From NCBI GenBank assembly GCA_022729775.1, contig DZBA01000015.1, positions 1-21,278 on the forward strand: a stretch of DNA of 21,278 nucleotides. The letters run 5' to 3'. This stretch comes from Anaerolinea thermophila. Lineage in GTDB: Bacteria; Chloroflexota; Anaerolineae; Anaerolineales; Villigracilaceae. Positions 7,665-14,781 of the stretch are shown piece by piece. The position numbers and the translations under genes were made by a program. How positions within the stretch are numbered: position 1 is the stretch's first letter; every line of letters starts with the position of its first letter. The notes below the pieces were generated by a model that saw only the letters and a list, made by a program, of their open reading frames with translations, searched no databases and was not told where the DNA came from.

Positions 7665-7695
7665 GCTGCCCGGTGGAAAATATCCGCCGGGCAGC
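7665..7695 (+). promoter_or_regulatory. Hairpin between tail tube and chaperone genes
   Basis: GCTGCCCGGTGG (7665-7676) pairs with CCGCCGGGCAGC (7684-7695), a 12-bp stem with one G-T wobble and a seven-base loop. It begins 22 bases after the major tail protein stop and ends 12 bases before the chaperone ATG. There is no T-run, so it more likely attenuates, processes or stabilises mRNA than terminates. It mirrors the hairpin behind the capsid genes. Confidence 0.55.
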
Positions 7696-7707
7696 GATTG
7701 GAAAAAA

Positions 7708-8061
7708 ATGACAGACATCGAACTTAAGTTCTACGAACCGCAAACAGACGAAGTGTGCAAGACATATATTGCGCCGCGCGTAAAAACCAAAGTGCTGAAA
7801 CATGGCATTAGGCTGGCGAAGCAGATCGGCAACCCGAAAAACATGGACGAGGCGCAAGTGGATGCACTGCTGGACTTCGTGGTGGAATTATTCGGCGAGC
7901 AGTTTACCCGCGAAGAATTGGAAGAGCAGACCGACCTGCTGGAATGTATCTCCGTGATGCAGGCGTTATTCGGACGGGTCAATTTGCTGGCAATGACACA
8001 GAGACCGCAAACCCCAAACCCTACGAAGCCGCCGACGACTCAATACCAACAGCGGAGATAG
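7708..8061 (+). CDS. Tail assembly chaperone, short form (lambda gpG analogue)
   Basis: This is a 117-aa protein starting MTDIELKFYEPQTDEVCKTY. The ATG at 7708 is preferred over an in-frame TTG at 7648, which would translate through the hairpin at 7665-7695 and add sequence unlike the family. The core (RLAKQIGNPKNMDEAQVDAL, then FVVELFGEQFTREELEEQTD) is typical of small phage tail assembly chaperones that sit before the tape measure gene. The last 15 residues or so are low-complexity (TPNPTKPPTTQ), as often found when part of the ribosomes leave the frame. The short form would bind the tape measure during tail assembly and not be found in virions. Confidence 0.82.
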   Translation: MTDIELKFYEPQTDEVCKTYIAPRVKTKVLKHGIRLAKQIGNPKNMDEAQVDALLDFVVELFGEQFTREELEEQTDLLECISVMQALFGRVNLLAMTQRPQTPNPTKPPTTQYQQRR

Positions 8062-8264
8062 ACGACGGCGGTGAATGGGTTTTAGATTTGGAATGTCAAC
8101 TGGTAGATATGTTCCGCTGGTCTATTAATGAAATTGACGAGACAGACATCGATAGCCTGATTCCGTTTGTGTTCCATTATCCGCGCTGGAAGGCAAAGCA
8201 GGCGACGAGCAAAAAACACGCGGCTGAAAAATCCGCGTATGCAGATGAGGCTAGCTGGTTATGA
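7708..8264 (+). CDS. Tail assembly chaperone, frameshifted long form (gpGT analogue)
   Basis: A -1 shift after the AAC codon at 8017-8019 joins the first 104 codons of the chaperone to 81 residues from the other frame (PYEAADDSIPTAEIDDGGEW, onward to a stop at 8264), giving about 185 aa. The second-frame part has the expected T-domain features: acidic, with DMFRWSINEIDETDIDSLIP and a lysine-rich tail (KAKQATSKKHAAEK). It has no ribosome site of its own, and its stop overlaps the tape measure ATG by four bases. The arrangement matches lambda G/GT and most siphoviruses. Frameshift efficiency cannot be read from sequence. Confidence 0.75.
8013..8019 (+). promoter_or_regulatory. -1 ribosomal frameshift site CCCAAAC
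   Basis: C CCA AAC in the chaperone frame matches the X XXY YYZ rule exactly: CCA slips to CCC and AAC to AAA. It lies inside the overlap of the two frames. Ten bases further on, CCGCCG (8029-8034) can pair with CGGCGG (8066-8071), a possible stimulatory stem. The second frame is open from the site to 8264. Confidence 0.75.
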
Positions 8265-10501
8265 GTAACGTATTAGGCGCAACTCCAAAGATTGATACTA
8301 CCGATTTCCAGAACGGCATAAAACATATGAATGCCGCGCTACGTGCATTGGAATCCGGCTTCAAGGCAAACGCCGCGAGCCTGGGCGATTGGTCGAAGAC
8401 GGCGACAGGGTTGGAGATGCGCTCGAAAAGTTTGGAGCAGCAGATCGGGGTGCAGAAGCAAAAGGTGGACACGCTGCGCGAGGCATACGAAAAAGCCAAA
8501 ACCGAAACGGGCGAGACAAGCACACAGACATTAAACGCGGCAACGGCATATAACAAAGCAGCGGAAACGCTTGGCAACATGGAAGGGGAATTGACCGACA
8601 CCAATTCGTCGCTGGCAGAGATGAGCGACGAAAGTGGAGCGGCAGGCGATAGCGTGGAGGAGTTGGGAACGAGCGCCGACGAGACCGGCGGTCAATTATT
8701 CACATTGCAGGATGCGCTTGGGGCAGTTGGAGCGGTGGCGGGGATTGCCGTGACCGCGATTACAGCGGTGGGCGCTGCGGCGTTGGCTGCGGCTGGCGGC
8801 GTGGCGGCGCTGGCGTTGAATGCCTCGGAATATGGATCGCAATTTGCGGACCTATCTGTAAAGACGGGCATATCCACAACGCGCCTGCAAGAATTGAATT
8901 ATGCGAGCGAAATTCTCGGCACGTCGCTGGACACAATTACCGGAGCGCAGGCGCGTTTGATTCGCTCGATGGATGACGCGAAAGGCGGGACGGGCGACCA
9001 GGCGGAAGCGTTTAAGTCGCTCGGCATATCAGTCACCGATGCGGGCGGGAATTTGCGCAATGCGGATGATGTATTTAGCGAGGCATTGGACGCTCTTGGC
9101 GGAATCGAAAATGCGGCGGAGCGGGACGCGCTGGCGATGGGCATTTTTGGGAAATCCGCGCAGGAATTGAATCCGCTCATTAAGGCGGGCAGCGACGAGT
9201 TGGCGCGGCTAAGCGCGGAAGCCTCCACAATGGGCGCGGTAATGTCTGAGGAGGGAGTCGCTGCTGCTGATGAATTTGGCGACAAGCTGGCAGGGTTGAA
9301 ACTCGGCTTTCAGGGCGTCGTCGCGCAGATCGGGCTAGTTTTCCTTCCCGGTCTTTCAGGCGTGGCAGACAAGGCTGGCGGATATTTACAGCAACTCGTA
9401 GACATTGTGCAAGGCAGCGGTGGAGACGTTGGGAACATTGCAGCGGGGATTGGGGAATTGCTGGGAACGGTTATATCTGACTTGGCAGCGCAAGCGCCGG
9501 AACTTTTGCAAATTGGAACAACCCTGATTGAAAGCGTTTTAGATTCGATTACCGCCGCGCTGCCTGTTCTATTGCCGGCGGCGGCTTCGATTATCACTTC
9601 ATTGGTGAATTTTATTTCGTCAAATCTAGGGACAATTTTACAGAGCGGAATCCAGATTATATTGACCCTGATTGACGCGCTGATTGCAAACGCCCCGATG
9701 CTCATAGAAGCTGCATTGCAGGCGGTGGTCACATTGGCGCAGAGTTTGAGCGAGGCTGCCCCGACATTGATTCCGCGCGTGGTAGAGATGATAATTTTGA
9801 TTGTCAACACGCTAATCGAAAACGCACCCCTGCTTATTGACGCGGCTTTACAGCTGATAATCGGTCTGGCGCAAGGTATCATCGCTGCGCTACCGATATT
9901 GATAGAGAATATCCCGCTGATTGTGACCGCAATTTTTGACGCGCTGGTGGAAGCCGCCCCGATGATTGGAGCGGCTGCGATCACCCTTATCAATACCCTA
10001 TGGCGCGGTATCATCGATCTATTACCGACAATTGGAAAAGCAGGCGTTGAATTGGTTATCGCGGCTATAAAAGGCATTGAGAGTCTCAAGGACTCTTTGC
10101 GCGAGGCTGGAGAAAATATCGTTATAGGGCTTTGGGAGGGCATGGACGAGAATATTGACTGGCTGCTCGGTAATGTGATGGGATTTGCGCAGTCTGTGAT
10201 TGACGCGGTAAAAGAGGCACTTGGTATGCAGTCGCCATCCAAGAAGGGCGTCGCCGTTGGAAAGAACTTGGTGGAGTCTATCGGACTTGGTGGTATGCAG
10301 GCATTACCGCAAGTTAACCGAGCTTTTGCGGGCATGGCAAATCAGATGGCGTTGGTGGCGGCGCGGAACAGCGCGCAGACCGCAGTGGGAGCGGGCGAAA
10401 TCAATACAGATTATTACGCCTACTATGCGCCGGTGACGCAGATCGTCTCGACGCGGGCGGCACAATCGGCGGAAGACGCCGCGCTGGGTCGGAGGTTTTA
10501 G
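8261..10501 (+). CDS. Tail tape measure protein
   Basis: This 746-aa protein sets tail length and is ejected with the DNA. The N-terminus (about 1-130) is a long charged coiled-coil stretch (LEQQIGVQKQKVDTLREAYE). A Gly/Ala-rich hydrophobic segment follows at about 157-190 (AVGAVAGIAVTAITAVGAAA), able to span a membrane. Residues about 195-380 contain the familiar tape measure phrases on ISTTRLQELNYASEILGTSL, FGKSAQELNPLIKAGSDELA and EFGDKLAGLKLGFQG. Residues 390-609 are ten 22-residue hydrophobic repeats. The end carries LGMQSPSKKGVAVGKNLVES, common near tape measure C-termini. No lysozyme or peptidase domain is seen. At roughly 0.15 nm per residue the tail would be near 110 nm. Confidence 0.93.
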   Translation: MSNVLGATPKIDTTDFQNGIKHMNAALRALESGFKANAASLGDWSKTATGLEMRSKSLEQQIGVQKQKVDTLREAYEKAKTETGETSTQTLNAATAYNKAAETLGNMEGELTDTNSSLAEMSDESGAAGDSVEELGTSADETGGQLFTLQDALGAVGAVAGIAVTAITAVGAAALAAAGGVAALALNASEYGSQFADLSVKTGISTTRLQELNYASEILGTSLDTITGAQARLIRSMDDAKGGTGDQAEAFKSLGISVTDAGGNLRNADDVFSEALDALGGIENAAERDALAMGIFGKSAQELNPLIKAGSDELARLSAEASTMGAVMSEEGVAAADEFGDKLAGLKLGFQGVVAQIGLVFLPGLSGVADKAGGYLQQLVDIVQGSGGDVGNIAAGIGELLGTVISDLAAQAPELLQIGTTLIESVLDSITAALPVLLPAAASIITSLVNFISSNLGTILQSGIQIILTLIDALIANAPMLIEAALQAVVTLAQSLSEAAPTLIPRVVEMIILIVNTLIENAPLLIDAALQLIIGLAQGIIAALPILIENIPLIVTAIFDALVEAAPMIGAAAITLINTLWRGIIDLLPTIGKAGVELVIAAIKGIESLKDSLREAGENIVIGLWEGMDENIDWLLGNVMGFAQSVIDAVKEALGMQSPSKKGVAVGKNLVESIGLGGMQALPQVNRAFAGMANQMALVAARNSAQTAVGAGEINTDYYAYYAPVTQIVSTRAAQSAEDAALGRRF
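9428..10087 (+). repeat. Ten 22-residue helical repeats in the tape measure
   Basis: Translated residues 390-609 divide without gaps into ten units of 22. Most units begin AP or LP, followed by x-L-L/I, then a hydrophobic helix. Examples by first residues: VGNIAAGIG, APELLQIGT, LPVLLPAAA, LGTILQSGI, APMLIEAAL, APTLIPRVV, APLLIDAAL, LPILIENIP, APMIGAAAI, LPTIGKAGV. The DNA copies are diverged, so this is a protein-level repeat. Confidence 0.85.
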
Positions 10502-10503
10502 CA

Positions 10504-12684
10504 ATGGGATACCAGATCAAATCGTTCAACGGGAATACGTTCGCGGCGGCGGATTATGAGATCGGCGTGATTGTACCGCTGGCAGCGGCAAGCAATGTTT
10601 ACCTGTCGCAAGCGCAGGCTGATGCGCTAGACAGCGGCGCGTTTACGGTGGGGACGCGCTCGATCACGCTGCGGATAAAAATCAAAAATGCAGCGACGCG
10701 CGAGACGCTGGAAGATAATCTCAAGTTATGTTTTGAGCGAGGTCTGCGCGGGAGTCTGGTGGTGACATTCAGCGACGATGGGGATGACTATTATCTGCCA
10801 TGCACGGTAGCGAGCATCACACAAGACCGGGTATATACCAATACCTGGGTGATCGTGATGGAGACGGGTGCGACTTACTGGCGAGCGGTGACGGCGGATA
10901 TAGACAGTTGGACGCCGAGCGGGACAAGCGCGAACAAAACAATCACCGTGAGCGGCAAAGCGGATACAAAATTGAGCCTGACATTGACTCCGACGATAGT
11001 ACCGTCAACGGGCTATCTGTATCGGCAGTTATACCGGCTGGTCAACGTGGCTGGCGTGGATTATGGGGTGCGTCCGTGGTGCATGACGGTGAACACGCTG
11101 GCATTGGTGGCGCAGGATGCGAACAAGTGTTTGATCAACCATGTTGGCGGGATTGACGCGGTTGTGACCACAGTCCCTTATGATAATGTGACAGGCTCAA
11201 TCCCTAACGCGGGGATGGGTTATGTCGGCACCGAACAGATCAGATGGACGGGCAAGACCGCGACGGAGTTGACCGGAGTCACGCGGGGGTATGCCTCGAC
11301 CACCGCCGCCGCACACCTGGACAATGCTGAAATCAAGGTATCGTTAGTCCGCGCGGATTTGAACGATTATCGCGTATGGGTTGGGGACGCGGAAACGAAA
11401 CGCTGGGCAGACCCGACGTCCATTCTGACAACGACGAATAAGATTTGGATCAATATCAACCTGCCGCCGGGCGCGAGCCTGACCTCGCGGACGGCAGTGG
11501 CAAGCAGCGGCGCGGTGACGCGGCTTAATTTTGTGGTGGATACCACGCACAAGGCGCGCATCAAAGCCATGCCGACGGCGGGAATTGTGTATCATGGGAA
11601 CGAGTGGTTTGCCTACAGCGCGAAGGATGATGTCAACTGCACGCTGACCATCTCGCAGCGCGGGTATTTGAACACCACGCTGGAAGCGCATAATGCCGCG
11701 GTGACATTTGCGCTGGTGGCTGCGCCGATCCTAATCAATTATGGGAACGTCGCGGCGACTGCGCCATCCGCGAGTGATGACGCTTACGACGACGATAAGC
11801 CGATGTTTGACCTCAACGCCTCGGATAATACGGTGTGGGTCTATACGGCAACGACTGGATTTTACGACGCCGACAACCCGGACAGACCGGGCGCGCTGGC
11901 GCTTTCGCTGAGCAAGGTGGGGACCGAGACCGAGACGTATTTGATCACCGAGAACGGCGAGAGCGGGAACGCGGTGGCTGGCGTGCAGGTGGGGACATGG
12001 GTGAGCGGCACGACGTACAAGGGCGATACCGTGACCGGCGTGTTCACGATTGCCTCGGCGGGCGGTATTTGGAAGGTGACGCACGCGGGCAAGAAATACC
12101 GCAGCGGAGCGAACTGGGTCACGAAAGCCGGAATGCAAAAGAGCATCAACGGCACAAGCTGGGCGACTTGTAAACTGGAAGCAAAGCCGACCTCCGAAGA
12201 TACCTATGCGAGTTTCACCTACAGCGACACGGTGGTAACGGCGGCGACGGTCACAAGGTTAACGAGTATGTATAAATCCTTGCGGTTTGGGATGTTCGGG
12301 ACTTATGCGGCGGTGAAGGATGATGTTTACGCACAGATTGAACTTGCCAGCATGAGCGTGTATTTTATGGCGCTGAATATCCCCACCGGCGCATTTTTGA
12401 CGGCGGGGAATAATGCGACGCTGGACATCACCATCACGAACACGGAGAACGGCGACGCGGTGCAGATCGTCGCGCCGATGGTGACGGGGATGCTGATCGC
12501 GCTGGATGGCGAGGATAACATCGTCACGCTGGACGGCGGGAACGCGCACGGCATTTTGACGCTGGACGATAACAGCCGGTCACAGTTTATTCGGCTCGAG
12601 GCGGGCGGGAATGACCTGACCATCACCAGCGCCGACATGGGGACGTTGGATATTGACCTGAGTTGGTACGCGAGGCGACCATGA
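10504..12684 (+). CDS. Distal tail protein (Dit-like) with large insertion
   Basis: This is a 726-aa protein with GGAGG at 10491-10495. The N-terminal about 130 residues (YQIKSFNGNTF, then TLEDNLKLCFERGLRGSLVV and YYLPCTVASITQDRVYTNTW) and the C-terminal part (TLDITITNTENGDA, then SQFIRLEAGGNDLTITSADM) match the two halves of a Dit / phage tail family protein, which forms the ring at the tail tip. Between them lies about 450 residues of insertion. This contains two copies of a module with a G-x-E-x-(W/F) strand and an RGY-x-(S/N)-T-x-x-x-AH turn (about 235-278 and 360-400), and later a carbohydrate-binding-like beta region. Dits with insertions often bind the host surface. Confidence 0.75.
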   Translation: MGYQIKSFNGNTFAAADYEIGVIVPLAAASNVYLSQAQADALDSGAFTVGTRSITLRIKIKNAATRETLEDNLKLCFERGLRGSLVVTFSDDGDDYYLPCTVASITQDRVYTNTWVIVMETGATYWRAVTADIDSWTPSGTSANKTITVSGKADTKLSLTLTPTIVPSTGYLYRQLYRLVNVAGVDYGVRPWCMTVNTLALVAQDANKCLINHVGGIDAVVTTVPYDNVTGSIPNAGMGYVGTEQIRWTGKTATELTGVTRGYASTTAAAHLDNAEIKVSLVRADLNDYRVWVGDAETKRWADPTSILTTTNKIWININLPPGASLTSRTAVASSGAVTRLNFVVDTTHKARIKAMPTAGIVYHGNEWFAYSAKDDVNCTLTISQRGYLNTTLEAHNAAVTFALVAAPILINYGNVAATAPSASDDAYDDDKPMFDLNASDNTVWVYTATTGFYDADNPDRPGALALSLSKVGTETETYLITENGESGNAVAGVQVGTWVSGTTYKGDTVTGVFTIASAGGIWKVTHAGKKYRSGANWVTKAGMQKSINGTSWATCKLEAKPTSEDTYASFTYSDTVVTAATVTRLTSMYKSLRFGMFGTYAAVKDDVYAQIELASMSVYFMALNIPTGAFLTAGNNATLDITITNTENGDAVQIVAPMVTGMLIALDGEDNIVTLDGGNAHGILTLDDNSRSQFIRLEAGGNDLTITSADMGTLDIDLSWYARRP

Positions 12685-13712
12685 GATTCACGGTTTACGA
12701 TGTGAACAATAAGGCGGTGGGGGAATTTACCGCGCCAGCAAGCGTGACCTGGACATTGGGCGGGAACCCGACGGTCTCGCCGGGCGGCAGCGCGATGGTG
12801 AACATCCCAGAGGAGATCGCGGCGAAGGAGTGGATGCAGTTGGGGTATTTAGTGGCGACGCAGCCACACGCCGACCTGCCGATTTGGGCGGGCGTGATTG
12901 ATACGCCGTGGGAGGCGACGCAGCCGGTGAGCGTGACTGCGTATAGCATCGAATATTTGCTTTCCTTGCGAATGCCGGACGCGGAGAGTTTGGTGACGGG
13001 GAACGCGGCGGCGATTATGAGCCGCATGATTGATTTGGCAAACGCGAATCAAGATATGTTTTTGCGGGTGGGGAACGTGGGCAGCATCAATGCCGTCAAC
13101 AGGCAGGAGACGATCAAGCAGGCGAGTCTGTGGGATCAACTGCAAAAGTTCGCGCTGCGGACATGCACGGAGTTTATCGCGCGGGCGGGCGTGGAGAACG
13201 GGCGGCTGATGATTTACTTCGACTTTGCCAGCCTGCACGGGACCGCGACAAACTACCTGCTGCACGACGGCGACAGCGGGAACATGAATATCACCGGCGC
13301 AACGGTGGAGGGCGAGATTTGGAATCGGGTGACGGGCGTGGGCGCGCAAAGCACCACGTCAAGCCGCCTGCAATCCCCGGCGCAAGTTGACGCGGACAGC
13401 GCAACCAAGCAACGGTTGCGGAGCATCGTCAAGCAGTTTGATGTCAAAACGGACGCGGCATTGCTGAGCAACGCCAAGACCTTCCTCGCCGCGTATAAAA
13501 ATCCATACATGAAAATCAAAGCGAAGGTGATCAACTCGCGCGGTGTTTTTAGCCTGCTGCGTTTGGGCAATACGTTTGTGACACAATCGAGCCAGATGCG
13601 TTTGCCAGCGGGCAGAAGGGGCTGGAAGGGTTTGACGCGGATTTGCGCGATGACCTACAACGACAGCGACCAGTCGGTGGCGTTGACGCTGACCGGAGTA
13701 TATGATGGCTGA
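12681..13712 (+). CDS. Baseplate hub / tail-associated protein
   Basis: This is a 343-aa protein. The ATG at 12681 overlaps the Dit stop (ATGA); an upstream in-frame start at 12663 is less likely. It begins with strand MRFTVYDVNNKAVGEF and continues with WTLGGNPTVSPGGSAMVNIP, DLPIWAGVIDTPWEATQPVS and SIEYLLSLR, the beta-rich opening of gp27/Tal-type hubs. A helical segment (QETIKQASLWDQLQKFALRT), a middle strand set, and a closing region about ligand-free coordinate conversion typical of Gp37/hub proteins follow. It would form the trimeric hub below Dit that carries the fibres. No peptidoglycan hydrolase domain is seen. Confidence 0.68.
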   Translation: MRFTVYDVNNKAVGEFTAPASVTWTLGGNPTVSPGGSAMVNIPEEIAAKEWMQLGYLVATQPHADLPIWAGVIDTPWEATQPVSVTAYSIEYLLSLRMPDAESLVTGNAAAIMSRMIDLANANQDMFLRVGNVGSINAVNRQETIKQASLWDQLQKFALRTCTEFIARAGVENGRLMIYFDFASLHGTATNYLLHDGDSGNMNITGATVEGEIWNRVTGVGAQSTTSSRLQSPAQVDADSATKQRLRSIVKQFDVKTDAALLSNAKTFLAAYKNPYMKIKAKVINSRGVFSLLRLGNTFVTQSSQMRLPAGRRGWKGLTRICAMTYNDSDQSVALTLTGVYDG

Positions 13713-14781
13713 TTTTACGAACCCGAATGAACTGTGGAATGTGATCCGCGCGATGAAGGCGGACATCGAGGAATTGAAACTGCGCAACGTGCAATTTGGC
13801 GACGCATCCGAGGCGATAGACGATCTTTCGGGCTTGGATTACAGCCACGAGCGATTGTCTGACTTGCAGGGCGGCGCAACCGATGACCGGTATCACCTAG
13901 AGGGTTTGCAGCATAATGATTTGATTGGCGGCACTTATACCGACCTGCACGCGCATTATGACCCGGACGATGTGGTGATCGAGATTGACGGGGCGTTGGC
14001 AGTGGCGACTAATGTATCCAATGCGTACCTGGTCACGCTGTCAATGACAATTGCGTATTGGTATATCTATGTCAAAAGCAAGGGGAGCGCCAGCGCGACG
14101 ATCATTGATGTCAACTGCAATGGCACGACAGTCTTTGGAGATCAGGCGAACCGCCCGCAGGTGGCATACAACGCCGCGAATAATTGGGCAGTGTCCGGCT
14201 CGCCCAGTGTGCTGAATTTCATCGAGGGGGACGTGCTTACATTTGATATTGACCAGATCGGGACGGGAGCGGCAGACCTGGTGATTGTCGGGAAGATGCA
14301 GGTCTCACCCAGCGGCGCGGCAGGACTGCGGAATTACGTCCTGATCGAGGATTATAAAACTGCGGGGACGAATGGCGGGACGGCTACAGCTGGATTGAGT
14401 ACCAGAGATTTGACACGAGTGACGATGGATGACGGCAACAACGTGGTGCAATTGGCGTCGAATCAATTTACGCTTAAGGCTGGCGTGTACGAGGTGAGAA
14501 TATCCGCGCCAGCGTACAGAACAAAGGAGCATCAAGTCCAGTTGTATAACGTGAAATCCGGCGCGATTGTGAAATATGGCTCGTCTGAGTATGACCAGAG
14601 CGGCAGCGCGTCTGCGGTGACGCGGAGCGTATTGCATCATAAGATGTCACTGGCGGAAGAGACAACCTTTGAAGTGCGGCATAACGTGGAGACGACGAAG
14701 ACAACAAACGGATTTGGAATTACAAACTCGTTTGGTGCTGAGAACATTTATACTGTTGTAGAATTGGTGAGGGTGCTATGA
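13705..14781 (+). CDS. Receptor-binding tail protein with C1q-like domain
   Basis: This is a 358-aa protein. Two ATGs occur in tandem (13702 and 13705); the second is better spaced from GGAG at 13695-13698. The N-terminal helix (NELWNVIRAMKADIEELKLR) probably docks to the hub or trimerises. A His/Asp-rich stretch (HNDLIGGTYTDLHAHYDPDD) and a beta domain follow. The last about 150 residues are a C1q/TNF-like jelly roll common in phage adhesins: GTNGGTATAGLSTRDLTRVT, ASNQFTLKAGVYEVRISAPA, KLYNV-type HQVQLYNVKSG and TTNGFGITNSFG. This domain probably contacts the cell surface. Its stop overlaps the next start by four bases. Confidence 0.78.
   Translation: MADFTNPNELWNVIRAMKADIEELKLRNVQFGDASEAIDDLSGLDYSHERLSDLQGGATDDRYHLEGLQHNDLIGGTYTDLHAHYDPDDVVIEIDGALAVATNVSNAYLVTLSMTIAYWYIYVKSKGSASATIIDVNCNGTTVFGDQANRPQVAYNAANNWAVSGSPSVLNFIEGDVLTFDIDQIGTGAADLVIVGKMQVSPSGAAGLRNYVLIEDYKTAGTNGGTATAGLSTRDLTRVTMDDGNNVVQLASNQFTLKAGVYEVRISAPAYRTKEHQVQLYNVKSGAIVKYGSSEYDQSGSASAVTRSVLHHKMSLAEETTFEVRHNVETTKTTNGFGITNSFGAENIYTVVELVRVL

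Noticed and set aside
7648..7707. TTG start at 7648 for the tail chaperone
   Set aside because: It would translate through the hairpin at 7665-7695, adds residues unlike the family, and the ATG at 7708 begins at the normal N-terminus.
9310..10335. Long leftward open frame (341 aa) opposite the tape measure
   Set aside because: It is a shadow of the repeat-rich tape measure gene; it has no ribosome site, no recognisable family and a low-complexity Ile/Ser/Ala composition.
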